Below, in pieces: positions 1-8,780 of a DNA stretch of 61,805 bases. Numbering within the stretch: position 1 is the stretch's first letter; every line of letters starts with the position of its first letter. The notes below the pieces were generated by a model. It was not told the DNA's origin. It ran no database searches and saw only the letters and a list, made by a program, of their open reading frames with translations. This DNA comes from Deltaproteobacteria bacterium. Lineage in GTDB: Bacteria > Myxococcota > B64-G9. A program made the translations under genes and the position numbers. Location: the NCBI GenBank assembly GCA_016935365.1, contig JAFGRB010000419.1:1-61805 (forward strand), read 5' to 3'.

Positions 1-1
1 T

Positions 2-1084
2 GAGGATGCGGACGGCGACGGCTGCGACGACTGCGCCATCGGAACGGACGACTTCGGACCGCAAGCCGACAACGACCCGGCCAACGACGGTCCGGATACC
101 GACGGGGACGGGTTGTGCGACGACGGGGATGAAGACATCGACAACGATGGCGTGCTCGACATCGACGACACCGATCCGAGCGACCCCGACGTGTGTGCGG
201 ATGTGGACGGCGACGGCTGCGACGACTGCGCCGTCGGCACCGATGACTTCGGCCCGCTTGCCGACAACGATCCCGACAACGACGGCGACGACATGGACGA
301 GGACGGGCTGTGCGACGATGGAGACGACGACATCGACGGCGACAACATCGCCAACCAGGACGAAGGCGCGTATGAACCGACGCCTGCGGACACCGACCAG
401 GACGGAACGCCGGACTATCTGGACGACGACTCGGACGGTGACGGCATTCTCGACAGGGACGAGGCGGGTGACGAGGACACGGGGACACCGCCGGCGGATA
501 CCGACGATGACGGCACACCGGACTTCCAGGCTCTAGACAGCGATGGCGACTCCGTGGTCGACGCCGAGGAGGCGGGCGATGATGAGCTGACCACTCCGCC
601 GGTGGACACGGACGATGACGGCGCACCCGATTTCCAGGACACGGACAGCGATGACGACGGCGTGCTGGACGTCGACGACAACTGCCGGTTGGTGGCCAAT
701 CCGGATCAAGAGGACTCCGACGCAGACGGCATCGGCGACGAGTGCCAGGACGACGACGACGGCGACGGCGTGCTTGACGCGGATGACAACTGTCCGAAGG
801 TCGCCAACCCAGAGCAAGAGGACTGGGACGAGGATGACATCGGCGACGTGTGCGACGACAGCGATGAGGACGGCGTGGTCGACGCCGAGGACAACTGCCA
901 GGTCGACGCAAACCCGAATCAGGAGGACGCGGACGGCGACGGCGTGGGTGATGCCTGCGACACGGATGCGCACCCCGCCGGAGGCGGTTGCGGCTGCAAC
1001 ATGCACAAGAGCACCTGGCCTGGCATGCTGCTGCTCGGTCTGCTGGTGATCGGCCTGTACTGGAAGCGCTGGCGAGCGGTCTAG
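2..1084 (+). CDS. Thrombospondin type 3 repeat protein with C-terminal sorting tail (5' end missing)
   Basis: The frame is open to the left edge, so the N-terminus lies outside the window. About 320 residues are almost entirely Asp-rich calcium-binding repeats of the form D-x-DGDG-x-D with paired Cys (for example DVDGDGCDDCAVGTDDFGP and DSDADGIGDECQDDDDGDGV), typical of TSP type 3 repeats in secreted proteins. Two longer units, at the left edge and near base 200, are nearly identical (both contain DGDGCDDC then GTDDFGP). The C-terminus reads AGGGCGCNMHKS, a hydrophobic helix (LLLGLLVIGLY), then KRWR. This Cys-motif/helix/basic tripartite tail resembles MYXO-CTERM-type sorting signals, so I infer a cell-surface protein stiffened by calcium. 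The ligand or role is not visible. Confidence 0.85.
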   Translation, partial: EDADGDGCDDCAIGTDDFGPQADNDPANDGPDTDGDGLCDDGDEDIDNDGVLDIDDTDPSDPDVCADVDGDGCDDCAVGTDDFGPLADNDPDNDGDDMDEDGLCDDGDDDIDGDNIANQDEGAYEPTPADTDQDGTPDYLDDDSDGDGILDRDEAGDEDTGTPPADTDDDGTPDFQALDSDGDSVVDAEEAGDDELTTPPVDTDDDGAPDFQDTDSDDDGVLDVDDNCRLVANPDQEDSDADGIGDECQDDDDGDGVLDADDNCPKVANPEQEDWDEDDIGDVCDDSDEDGVVDAEDNCQVDANPNQEDADGDGVGDACDTDAHPAGGGCGCNMHKSTWPGMLLLGLLVIGLYWKRWRAV

Positions 1085-1253
1085 CTCCGCAGGCCCGAAA
1101 GAACCTTTTTTCGAGGTGGCGCACATCGGCGCCAGGGGGCTGCCCTCGGCCTATCTAGGGTTCGTTTCCGTTCCGGACAGTTGGGCCCGTTCGCGGGCGT
1201 GGCGCGAGCCTTGCTTTGTTGGGGGCTCTGGCGAGGAAAGGAGGTCCGAAACC

Positions 1254-1628
1254 ATGCGATCGTTTCCCCATGTGCTTGTCGTTCTGGCCAGCCTCGGTCT
1301 GCTGTGGGCCGAGGCCCCCAGCCGGCCTGCAGACGATCCGACAATTGACGAGGCGGCCGAGGCGGCTGGCACCCAGCTTGCCAAGCGCCGCAAGGTCCGG
1401 CCGGCCGCGTCCAGGGCCGACGACGGGGTCCTGCCGGCGAGCCCCGGCGGCCGGACCCGGATCACCCTGGGAGAGGTCTACATCAAGGGGCAGACCGCCC
1501 GGGCCGGCGAGGTACACGTGCTGCACCGCAAGCCCGTCGGCCTGAGCAGCCTGGTCCGCCTGCGGAGGGCATATCGATCCGAGATCATCCAGACCGTCTT
1601 CCCCGACAAGCAGGCGAGCCGCGAGTGA
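1254..1628 (+). CDS. Small secreted protein of unknown function
   Basis: The start at 1254 is chosen because AAAGGAGG lies 9 nt upstream and the protein then begins with a signal peptide (MRSFPHVLVVLASLGLLWAEA). The 124-residue product has an Arg/Lys/Ala-rich middle and a folded-looking C-terminal block, ITLGEVYIKGQT...VHVLHRKPVGLSSL, ending near EIIQTVFPDK. Short periplasmic proteins with an EV-I-G...R...I segment are common beside lipoproteins in myxobacteria, but I cannot name a family. It stands alone between a plus-strand surface protein and a convergent lipoprotein. Confidence 0.7.
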   Translation: MRSFPHVLVVLASLGLLWAEAPSRPADDPTIDEAAEAAGTQLAKRRKVRPAASRADDGVLPASPGGRTRITLGEVYIKGQTARAGEVHVLHRKPVGLSSLVRLRRAYRSEIIQTVFPDKQASRE

Positions 1629-1646
1629 GCTGCGGCTCGAGGGCCG

Positions 1647-3077
1647 TCAGGGATCGATCCGGTAGCGAACCGCGCGACGGCTGTATGTCATGTGCCCGTT
1701 GTTGGCGGGGTCGTCGTTGAAGTTGTACGGAACGAAGTAGACGTAGCTGCCGTCGAAGCACCCGTACTTCATGCCCTTGGTCTTGAGCCCGCCGGTCTCT
1801 CCTGCATCGAAGGCCGACCAGGCCGAGCGGGCCTTGAAGTCGCCCTGGGTGTCGAAGCGGAGCACATTGGCGTGGAAGGTGCCATAGGGCGAGGCATCCT
1901 GCTGATAGGGAATGAAGTAGACATAGCGACCGTCGAACTCCGCGCCCACGTAACCCTTGGTCACCAGGCCGTCGACGTCGGGCACGTCGGCCGCGCTCCA
2001 GCTGACGGCGGAATCGAATGCGGCGGTCGTGTCGTAACGCAGGACCCGGGCGTGCTGGCTCGACAGGTCGTCCCGGAAGGGCACGAAGGTGACGTACCTG
2101 CCGTCGAACACGGCCCCCTTGTACCCGATCGTGGAAAGGCCGTCGACCGAGGAGGCGTCGAAGGCGCTCCAGCTGTCCGGGGAGGAGAAGCCGCCGCCCC
2201 GGGTGTCGAAGCGGAGGACGTTCCCGTGAAAGGTGTCGCCTCCGTTGCTGAAAGGGGCGAAGTACAAGTAGCGCCCGTCGAAGGTCCCGCCGTAGTAGCC
2301 CTTCGTCACGAGGCCGTCGATGGCGCCGACGTCGTAGAGCTCCCAGCTCGCTGGAGAGCTGAGGCCGGCCGACGTGTCGTAGCGGAGCGCGATTCCGTGG
2401 GCGAAGCTCTGGTCTCCATAGGGGACGAAGTAGACGTATCTCTGGCCGTCGTACACCGCGCCGTCGTAGCCGCTGTTCGCAGGCATGCCGGGCAGCGTGC
2501 CCGCATCGAACGCGCTCCAGGAGGAGCTGGCGGTGAAGCCGGCGCCCTGGGTGTCGTAGACCAGCACCCTCGCGTGGCGGACGCTGCCGTCGATGTAGGG
2601 GGCGAAGTAGACATGGCGCCCGTCGAAGGCCCCGCCAGCATAGCCCACGGTCGGTCTGGCCGGATCGCCGAGCGTGTCTCCGGCGTCGTAGGCGTCCCAG
2701 GCCGCGTCGCTCGTGAAGTCCGCCTGCGTGTCGAAGCGCAGCACCACTCCGTGGAAGTCGGTGGTCCGATTCCCGTTCCGGCAGGGGACATAGTAGACAT
2801 AGCGCCCGTCGAAGACGGCGCCGTAGTAGCCCCTGGCCTTGGCGCTGAGCGCCTGGTCCGTGAACGTCGGCGCGTGGGCCGACCAGTTGGCCGGATCCTT
2901 GAAGCCGGACACGGGAAGGTCTTCGTCCGCCGGTCCGTCTCCACCCGCGTCGGCGTTCCCGTCTGTCACGTTGCCTGCATCGTGGTCGTTCTCGCCGGTC
3001 GAGCCGGAGCAGGCCGCCAGGAGAAGTGAAACCACCAGCCCGAGCGCAAGACCTGCCAGCACCCGCTCTTTTCTCAT
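1647..3077 (-). CDS. Lipoprotein predicted to form a seven-bladed beta-propeller
   Basis: The start at 3077 has GGGAGG 6 nt upstream; an in-frame ATG at 3083 sits directly on that SD. The lipobox is LLAAC with Cys23, followed by a Ser/Asp/Gly linker. The rest is seven repeats of about 55 residues with the core GY-GAVFDGRYVYFVP, then VLRFDT, then SWSAFDA. The seventh repeat ends at VRYRID and lacks its SWSAFDA strand, while the segment just before repeat 1 (FKDPANWSAHAP) supplies one. This is the circular closure expected of a seven-bladed propeller, which I infer from the repeat layout. It is probably anchored in the outer membrane. Ligand unknown. Confidence 0.85.
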   Translation of the reverse strand: MRKERVLAGLALGLVVSLLLAACSGSTGENDHDAGNVTDGNADAGGDGPADEDLPVSGFKDPANWSAHAPTFTDQALSAKARGYYGAVFDGRYVYYVPCRNGNRTTDFHGVVLRFDTQADFTSDAAWDAYDAGDTLGDPARPTVGYAGGAFDGRHVYFAPYIDGSVRHARVLVYDTQGAGFTASSSWSAFDAGTLPGMPANSGYDGAVYDGQRYVYFVPYGDQSFAHGIALRYDTSAGLSSPASWELYDVGAIDGLVTKGYYGGTFDGRYLYFAPFSNGGDTFHGNVLRFDTRGGGFSSPDSWSAFDASSVDGLSTIGYKGAVFDGRYVTFVPFRDDLSSQHARVLRYDTTAAFDSAVSWSAADVPDVDGLVTKGYVGAEFDGRYVYFIPYQQDASPYGTFHANVLRFDTQGDFKARSAWSAFDAGETGGLKTKGMKYGCFDGSYVYFVPYNFNDDPANNGHMTYSRRAVRYRIDP

Positions 3078-3127
3078 GTTCATCCTCCCAAAACCTCGTG
3101 CCACCCATACTCGGCGCAGGGGTGCCG

Positions 3128-3142
3128 CAAGTCAATGACTTG
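3128..3142. promoter_or_regulatory. Perfect 15-bp palindrome
   Basis: CAAGTCA-A-TGACTTG lies between the selC terminator and the propeller lipoprotein gene. On the minus strand it contains TTGACT, a possible -35, but no good -10 follows at 16-18 bp. It could be an operator for the lipoprotein gene; there is no further support. Confidence 0.3.
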
Positions 3143-3145
3143 GGA

Positions 3146-3179
3146 GCGAAACAAGCCCGGCCGGAAGCCCCGGCCGGGC
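3146..3179 (-). terminator. Rho-independent terminator of selC
   Basis: On the minus strand a perfect 10-bp stem GCCCGGCCGG / CCGGCCGGGC with a 5-nt loop lies 10 nt past the tRNA CCA end. It is followed by TTGTTTCG. Position and orientation fit termination of the tRNA transcript before the propeller lipoprotein gene. Confidence 0.7.
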
Positions 3180-3189
3180 AGATGGAATC

Positions 3190-3287
3190 TGGCGGAAGTG
3201 CATGGGAATCGAACCCACCCGACGCGTTCCTCACACGTCGCACCGGGTTTGAAGCCCGGGAGGCCCACCAGTGACCTTGGCACTTCC
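3190..3287 (-). tRNA. selC: tRNA-Sec (anticodon TCA), CCA encoded
   Basis: The minus strand folds as a selenocysteine tRNA of 98 nt including an encoded CCA. The acceptor stem is 8 bp (GGAAGTGC with GCACTTCC). The anticodon stem CCGGG/CCCGG closes the loop CTTCAAA with anticodon TCA, which reads UGA. A long extra arm pairs CGACGTG with CGCGTCG, and the T arm (GTGGG-TTCGATT-CCCAT) has 5 bp. An 8+5 acceptor/T helix with a long variable arm is diagnostic of bacterial tRNA-Sec. It is charged with serine and converted by SelA, so selA, selB and selD should be elsewhere in the genome. A terminator follows. Confidence 0.95.
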
Positions 3288-3358
3288 AGCACGCAAGATA
3301 GGCGTCTGGCACTCGCTTGTCAATCCATGCGCACCGGACCTGTGCTAGACTGGTGTTC

Positions 3359-4333
3359 ATGTGGGCTGCGAAGGGCTGGCGAGCTTCGCTCTGCGCCCTG
3401 CTGCTGGCCGCCTGCTCGGCGGCGGAGCAGGGCACCGACGGGGGAGCGCCCGATGCCGGCACGCCGATCACGCCGGCCGACTGCCTCTCCGACCGCGGCT
3501 GCACCATCCCGCTGGTCTCCGCCCACCGGGGCCTGTGCGCTGCCGAGCCCGAGAACACGCTGGCGGCCTTCGCCTCCTGCGAGGCGGCCGGGGTGCCCAT
3601 GGTGGAGGTCGACTGCCGGGAGACGGCCGACGGGGCCGTGGTGATCATGCACGACAGCGACGTCGTGCGCACCACCGATGGCGAGACGCGCTACCCCGGC
3701 CGGACCGAGGTGGCCTCGCTTTCCCTCGCCGAGTTCGAGGCGCTGGTGATCGACGACCCGCGCTGCGAGACCGATCCGGACGGTCAGGCGGACCGCTGCC
3801 ACCCGCCGACGCTGGCCGCCCTGCTCGAGGCGAGCTCGGAGCGGCTGCTGCTGGACATCGACTTCAAGGCCGGCGATCCGCATACGCTGGCCGAGGTGAT
3901 CCTGGCGCACGGGGCGGCCGGGCGGGTGCTGTTCTTCGACGCCGACACCGACAGCCTGCTCGCCTACCGGGAGCGGATCCCGGACGGGCTGGTCATGCCC
4001 CGGGCCCATGAGCCGGCCGAGTTCCAGGCCCTGCTCGACGAGCTGGGCAGCGAGCTCGATTTGCGCTGGATGCACGGCGACCCGACCGGCATCGCCGAGG
4101 TGGCCGCCGTGCTCGACCCGCACGAGGTGCGGTTGTATCTGAACTCCTTCGAGTCGGTGGACATCTGGGTGGTGGCCGCGGAGCTGCTCGAGGATCCCGA
4201 GCAGAAGGCCGGTTACCTCGACCGGGCCTGGGATGCCCTGGAGCAGATGCGCGCCGAGGGCGCCGACTGCTTCGGTACCGACTTCGCCGCGCACTACGCG
4301 GCGTATCTCTACCCGGACGGCTTCGGCAACTGA
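3359..4333 (+). CDS. Glycerophosphodiester phosphodiesterase family lipoprotein
   Basis: The 324-residue product starts with a lipoprotein signal (LLLAAC, Cys19). The GDPD domain follows: SAHRG (His56, Arg57), EPENTLAAF, VEVDC (Glu83, Asp85) and MHDSD (His98). These are the metal-binding and catalytic residues of this TIM-barrel family, which hydrolyses glycerophosphodiesters to glycerol-3-phosphate and an alcohol. Anchoring to the envelope suggests scavenging of lipid head groups outside the cytoplasm. The ATG at 3359 has no SD but TAGACT lies 7 nt upstream, so the mRNA may be leaderless, although no good -35 is visible. Lysophospholipase D-type specificity cannot be excluded. Confidence 0.88.
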   Translation: MWAAKGWRASLCALLLAACSAAEQGTDGGAPDAGTPITPADCLSDRGCTIPLVSAHRGLCAAEPENTLAAFASCEAAGVPMVEVDCRETADGAVVIMHDSDVVRTTDGETRYPGRTEVASLSLAEFEALVIDDPRCETDPDGQADRCHPPTLAALLEASSERLLLDIDFKAGDPHTLAEVILAHGAAGRVLFFDADTDSLLAYRERIPDGLVMPRAHEPAEFQALLDELGSELDLRWMHGDPTGIAEVAAVLDPHEVRLYLNSFESVDIWVVAAELLEDPEQKAGYLDRAWDALEQMRAEGADCFGTDFAAHYAAYLYPDGFGN

Positions 4334-4375
4334 GAATCCGCGCATCTTCGCGCCCGATGCGATAGAATGGACACC

Positions 4376-7009
4376 ATGAACACGAGGATGCCGATTCTCT
4401 TCTCGTGCCTCGCTGTGTGTCTGGTCCTCGGGCCGGGCTGCGGTGGCGACACGGCCGCCAACCAGCCCCCGGTGGCCGTGGCCGGCTTCGACGTGGAGGC
4501 CGTGCTCGGCGATGTGATCCAGCTCGACGGCAGCGCGAGTTTCGACCCGGATGGAGACAGCCTCGTCTTCGCCTGGGAGGTGCTCTACGCCCCCCCCGAG
4601 GCCTGGATCGTCGAGGGGCTGATCGCGGACGCCGATCGCGCCCTGGCTCGCTTCACGCCCAGCGAGCAGGGCGAGTGGACGATCGGGCTGACGGTCAGCG
4701 ACGCGGCCGGGGCGACCGGTGTGGACAGCCTGCAGGTGACGGTGCGCGGCGAGCCGTGCACGCAGGACATCGAGTGCGACGATCGGCGGTTCTGTACCGG
4801 GATCGAGACCTGTGCAGACGGGATCTGCCAGCCGGGCACGCCCGTGGACTGCTCGGCGCTGGATGCGACCTGCGCGAGCGGGGTCTGCGACGAGGAGCAG
4901 GACGCCTGTGCGGCCGAGCCGCTGGCTGCGGGCAGCCCGTGCGAGGACGGCCTGTTCTGCACGGTCGAGGACGCCTGCGACGGGTATGGTGCGTGCAGCG
5001 GCGCGCCGCGCGAGTGCGCGGCCGCCGATTCCTGCAGACCGCAGCGCTGTGACGAGCAGGCCGGCGCCTGCGTGGAGGACACGCCTCTGGAGGACGGCAT
5101 GCCCTGCGACGACGGCCTGTACTGCAACGTGGGCGAGACCTGCCTGGACGGGAGCTGCCAGGGCGGAGCGCCGCGCGAGTGCACGGCCGCGGCCGGAAGC
5201 TGCATCGAGGGCGTGTGCGACGAGCAGGCCGGCGCCTGCGTGGGCGAGACGCTGCCGGATGGCAGCGACTGCGACGACGGCGATGCGTGCACGCTCGGGG
5301 ACGCCTGTGAGTCGGGCGAGTGCGTGGGCGCTCCGGTCGACTGTACGTCGCTCGACAGCGCCTGCACCCGGGGCGTGTGCGATCCGCGAAGCGGCGAGTG
5401 CACAGCCGAGCAGCTCGAGGACGGCAGCCCGTGCGAGGACGGCGCGTTCTGCAACCATCCCGACACCTGCCAGGCGGGCGCGTGCCAGCCGGGCCCGCAG
5501 CGGAGCTGCGTCGAGCTCGCCGACGAGTGCAACGCGGGCGTATGCGACGAGCAGGCCGATGCCTGTACGGCCGTGCCGGTGCGCGACGACGAGTTCTGCG
5601 ATGACGGGCTGTTCTGCACCGTGGGCACGACCTGCCGCGACGGCGCCTGCGCGGGCGGTGCACCCTATCCCTGCCCGGACAGCGAGGACGGCTGCAGCCT
5701 GGGGCGCTGCGACGAGGAGGCCAGGGCCTGCGCGAGCGACGTGGCCCCGGACGGCGCGGAGTGCGACGACGGCGACGACTGCACCGTGGGCGACACGTGT
5801 CGGGCAGGCGTCTGCCAGCCCGGCGGGCCCTGTCCGCTCGGCTGCAACACCGACTACGACCCGCCCACTTGCTACCAGGTCCAGGCCTCGAACGCCGAGC
5901 CGTCCTTGCTGTGCGTCCCCCTGGCCGGCTCTCTGGAGCTCACCTCCGGCGAGGCCGTGCTCGACACCGATGCCGGCACGCTCGACGGCGAGCCGGTGCC
6001 GACCTACATGGCCTGGCCCCAGTCCGATCCGGGTGCCCGCGAGCTCGGCGTGTTCTCCTTCGAGCGGATCGAGATCGGCGCGGGCACGACCTTGCGCATC
6101 ACCGGCTCGCGCCCCTGCGTGCTGCTCGCTTGCGAGGATGCGGTGATCGACGGGATCCTGGACGCCTCGGCCCGGGGCGAGGACGGCGGCCCCGGCGGCT
6201 ACGACGGGGGTGCCAGCCGGCGCGCGGGTGGGGGCTATGCCGGGGCCGGGGGCGGGGCCGGGAGCTCCCAGACCAGAGACCCGTACCGCGAGACCGGCGG
6301 CGGCGGCGGCGGCAACGGGGGCGCGGGCGGTGCAGGCGGCGATTCTGACACCCAGACAGGCGGCGCGGGCGGCGCCGCCTCTGGCCCGGAGGGCGCCGCG
6401 CCGCTCGTGGGCGGCGGGGGGGGCGGCGGCGGCGGCAGCTCGAACCGGCGCCGGGGCGGCCCGGGCGGGGGCGGGGGCGGCGGGCTGCAGATCACGGCCG
6501 GAGGCGAGATCCAGCTCGGCGCAAGCGGCCGCGTGCTGGCTGCCGGGGCGGGCGGCCAGCCGGGCCAGCCGGACTGGAGCGCGGGCGGCGGCGGCGGCGC
6601 GGGCGGCGCGATTCTGCTCGAGGCGGTCGAGCTGACGATCGCAGGCCAGCTCGAAGCCGGCGGCGGCGGCGGCGGCGGCGCGGACACGTCTTCGGACGGC
6701 GCGTGCGCCGCAGGCACGCCCGAGGCCGGCCAGGACGGCCAGCCGGACGCGGCCGCGGCCGGCGGACAGGGCTGCGACACGGCGGGCGAAGACGGCGGCG
6801 CGGGCGGTGCGGGCGGCTGCTGTGCAGCAGCCGAGCACGATGGCGAGAAGCCTCCCGAGGCCTTCGTCTCTGGCGGCGGCGGCGGCGGCGCGGGCCGCAT
6901 CCGCATCCACTCCTATCAAGGCACCGGGGTCAGCATCAGCGGCAGCACCAATCCGGACTGCCAGCAGAGCGGCTCGGCCTGCACCCAGGGCGAGATCCAG
7001 ATCTGGTAA
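4376..7009 (+). CDS. Large Cys-rich and Gly-rich lipoprotein
   Basis: 877 residues from the ATG at 4376 (an ATG at 4367 is possible; TAGAAT ends 7 nt before 4376 and no SD is seen). The lipobox is LGPGC with Cys22. Residues about 30-120 look like a PKD/cadherin-like beta domain (PPVAVAGFD...GSASFDPDGDSLVFAWEV). Next come seven Cys-rich units of about 50 residues with CDDGLFCTVG-TC--G-C and GVCDEQAGAC, an extracellular disulfide-rich module. The last 300 residues hold a beta-rich stretch and a very Gly-rich domain with runs such as GGGGGGG, ending near RIRIHSYQGTGVSIS. I infer a cell-surface adhesin or matrix protein. No catalytic motif is visible. Confidence 0.85.
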   Translation: MNTRMPILFSCLAVCLVLGPGCGGDTAANQPPVAVAGFDVEAVLGDVIQLDGSASFDPDGDSLVFAWEVLYAPPEAWIVEGLIADADRALARFTPSEQGEWTIGLTVSDAAGATGVDSLQVTVRGEPCTQDIECDDRRFCTGIETCADGICQPGTPVDCSALDATCASGVCDEEQDACAAEPLAAGSPCEDGLFCTVEDACDGYGACSGAPRECAAADSCRPQRCDEQAGACVEDTPLEDGMPCDDGLYCNVGETCLDGSCQGGAPRECTAAAGSCIEGVCDEQAGACVGETLPDGSDCDDGDACTLGDACESGECVGAPVDCTSLDSACTRGVCDPRSGECTAEQLEDGSPCEDGAFCNHPDTCQAGACQPGPQRSCVELADECNAGVCDEQADACTAVPVRDDEFCDDGLFCTVGTTCRDGACAGGAPYPCPDSEDGCSLGRCDEEARACASDVAPDGAECDDGDDCTVGDTCRAGVCQPGGPCPLGCNTDYDPPTCYQVQASNAEPSLLCVPLAGSLELTSGEAVLDTDAGTLDGEPVPTYMAWPQSDPGARELGVFSFERIEIGAGTTLRITGSRPCVLLACEDAVIDGILDASARGEDGGPGGYDGGASRRAGGGYAGAGGGAGSSQTRDPYRETGGGGGGNGGAGGAGGDSDTQTGGAGGAASGPEGAAPLVGGGGGGGGGSSNRRRGGPGGGGGGGLQITAGGEIQLGASGRVLAAGAGGQPGQPDWSAGGGGGAGGAILLEAVELTIAGQLEAGGGGGGGADTSSDGACAAGTPEAGQDGQPDAAAAGGQGCDTAGEDGGAGGAGGCCAAAEHDGEKPPEAFVSGGGGGGAGRIRIHSYQGTGVSISGSTNPDCQQSGSACTQGEIQIW

Positions 7010-7012
7010 TCC

Positions 7013-7870
7013 CTACCCCCTGGCTCCCGCATCGACCACGCGGGCGTCGGCGAAGGCGAGGCGTTCCTGCATGACGCGGATCGCCTCGGGGCTGCTGTCG
7101 ATCAGCACGGCCGAGCGGCCGAGCCTCGCCGCGGCCTCGCCCAGAGTGCCGCTGCCGGCGAAGAAGTCGAGCAGGCGATCGCCTGCCTTCGAGTGGACCT
7201 TGACGATGCGCTCGATGATCCCGAGCGGCTTCTGGGTGGCGTAGCCCGTGCGCTCGCGGCCATGGGTCGGCACGATGGTGTGCCACCATACGTCGGTCGG
7301 CGTCTTGCCGCGGGCGGCCTTGTCCTTGCCGGCGAGCCCGGGGGCCATGTAGGGGATGCGGTCCATGGCCTCGAAGTCGAAGGTGTAGGACTTGGGATCC
7401 CTGGTGTACCAGAGGATGTTGTCGTGCTTGGCCGACCAGCGCGTCTTGGAGCGGCCGCCGAAGTCGTAGGCCCAGATGATCTCGTTCTGGAAGCAGTCGC
7501 GGCCGAAGATCGCATCCAGCAGCACCTTGCAGTAGTGGACCTCGCGGTAGTCGATGTGCAAGAAGAAGCTGCCGGTCGGCGCGAGCACGCGGTGAGCCTG
7601 CTCGAGGCGTGGGGCGAGGAAGTCGAGGTAGTCGTCGAAGGCGTCTTCGAAGCCGGAGCGGCCGATGGCCTGGCTACGGTAGCGCCGGCCCCCGAAGCCG
7701 ACCCGGTCGCCGCCTTGCGGGTCGGCGACCGTGCGAAGGCGGGTCCGCTCTTGGGTCTTGCCGGTGTTGAAGGGCGGATCGATGTAGATCAGATCGAAGG
7801 CGCTGTCTTCGAAGCGCGCGAGCAGGGGCAGGTTGTCGCCGAGGAGGATCTCGATCCGGGCGGGTGGCAT
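7013..7870 (-). CDS. DNA methyltransferase, N4/N6 beta-class, orphan
   Basis: 285 residues. Motif IV DPPFNTG is at residues 31-37 ([16 protein letters not shown]) and the SAM-binding motif [12 protein letters not shown] is near residue 245; the order IV before I defines the beta class. DPPF favours adenine-N6 methylation. The middle contains [17 protein letters not shown] and IIWAYDFGG, usual in this family. No restriction enzyme gene is adjacent, so it is an orphan methylase that may mark DNA for regulation or defence against other systems. The start at 7870 is set by TATGGT 7 nt upstream with a 17-bp-spaced TTGCAA, giving a leaderless transcript divergent from mtfA. Confidence 0.88.
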   Translation of the reverse strand: MPPARIEILLGDNLPLLARFEDSAFDLIYIDPPFNTGKTQERTRLRTVADPQGGDRVGFGGRRYRSQAIGRSGFEDAFDDYLDFLAPRLEQAHRVLAPTGSFFLHIDYREVHYCKVLLDAIFGRDCFQNEIIWAYDFGGRSKTRWSAKHDNILWYTRDPKSYTFDFEAMDRIPYMAPGLAGKDKAARGKTPTDVWWHTIVPTHGRERTGYATQKPLGIIERIVKVHSKAGDRLLDFFAGSGTLGEAAARLGRSAVLIDSSPEAIRVMQERLAFADARVVDAGARG

Positions 7871-7877
7871 GCGGGCT

Positions 7878-7930
7878 ACCATAGACCGCCACGCGAGGGC
7901 TTGCAATCCCGACTGCGCGGCCGGTAGGCT
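7878..7930. promoter_or_regulatory. Back-to-back promoters sharing one palindromic -35
   Basis: TTGCAA at 7901-7906 is its own reverse complement. To the right it is followed after 18 bp by TAGGCT (7925-7930), which ends 7 nt before the mtfA-like ATG. To the left, on the minus strand, it is followed after 17 bp by TATGGT (7883-7878), which ends 7 nt before the methyltransferase ATG. Neither gene has an SD. Confidence 0.6.
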
Positions 7931-7937
7931 GCAGGCG

Positions 7938-8762
7938 ATGTTCGGCATCTGGAGAGCCTGGAGGCGGAGGCGGCTCGCGCGCGAGCCCGTGCCGGACACC
8001 TGGCGCGCCATTCTGGCGAGCCGGGTGCCGTTCTACCGCAACCTGCCGGCAGCCGAGCAGGAACGCTTCTGCGAGCTGGTGTGGATTTTCGGCCGGGAGA
8101 AGCACTTCATCGGCGCGGGGGGGCTCGAGATCACCGACGAGCATCGGGCGGTGATCTCGGCCTGCGCCGTGCGGCTGGCGATGAACCTGGACCTCTCGCG
8201 CTACGACCGGCTGACCGAGATCCTGGTCTACCCCTACGTCTACACGCACCCGGAGGGCGGAGCCATCTTCGGCGAGGCCCACGCCTGGGGCACGGTCGTG
8301 CTGAGCTGGCCGGCGGTGCTGCAGGGGCTCGCCGATCCGGGCGACGGGCTCGAGACCGGCGCCCACGAGTTCGCCCACGTGCTCGACCGGGTCGACGGCG
8401 CTTTCGACGGCACGCCCGAGCTTCGCGCCCGGGCGGACTACGCGCCCTGGGTCGAGGCCATGAGCCGACGCTTTCTCGGCCTGCAGCGTCGGCAGAAGGC
8501 CGAGCGCCGCGTGCTGCGGCGCTACGGGGCGACGAACGAGGCCGAGTTCTTCGCCGTGGCCACCGAGAGCTTCTTCGAGAAGCCGCGCCAGATGAAGGAG
8601 CGCACCCCGGATCTGTACGCCGTGCTGCAGGCATTCTATGGCGGCGACCCGGCCGCGACCGCCGATCCCGCCCAGGCCGTGCCTCGGCCGCGCAAGATCC
8701 AGCGCAACGATCCATGCCCCTGCGGCAGCGGCAAGAAGTACAAGCGCTGCTGCGGACGATAG
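7938..8762 (+). CDS. MtfA-like zinc metallopeptidase (M90) with C-terminal SEC-C motif
   Basis: 274 residues. The M90/MtfA fold is shown by [23 protein letters not shown] near the N-terminus, [16 protein letters not shown], the zinc motif HEFAH (His143, Glu144, His147) and the downstream [15 protein letters not shown], where the third metal ligand is expected. E. coli MtfA titrates the Mlc repressor and has aminopeptidase activity; whether that applies here is unknown. The last 20 residues, [19 protein letters not shown], are a complete SEC-C zinc motif, a ribosome or SecB-binding element in SecA and other proteins, and an unusual addition to an MtfA protein. Leaderless promoter as described at 7878-7930. 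Confidence 0.85.
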   Translation: MFGIWRAWRRRRLAREPVPDTWRAILASRVPFYRNLPAAEQERFCELVWIFGREKHFIGAGGLEITDEHRAVISACAVRLAMNLDLSRYDRLTEILVYPYVYTHPEGGAIFGEAHAWGTVVLSWPAVLQGLADPGDGLETGAHEFAHVLDRVDGAFDGTPELRARADYAPWVEAMSRRFLGLQRRQKAERRVLRRYGATNEAEFFAVATESFFEKPRQMKERTPDLYAVLQAFYGGDPAATADPAQAVPRPRKIQRNDPCPCGSGKKYKRCCGR

Positions 8763-8780
8763 CGCCTGGGACAGATCGGG

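Noticed and set aside
1081..1120. T-run CCTTTTTTCG after the first gene as a terminator
   Set aside because: No convincing GC-rich stem precedes it; only CGAAA/TTTCG can pair around it.
3320..6919. 1199-codon open frame on the minus strand
   Set aside because: Antisense to two well-supported lipoprotein genes and the intervening spacer; composition is Ala/Arg/Val filler.
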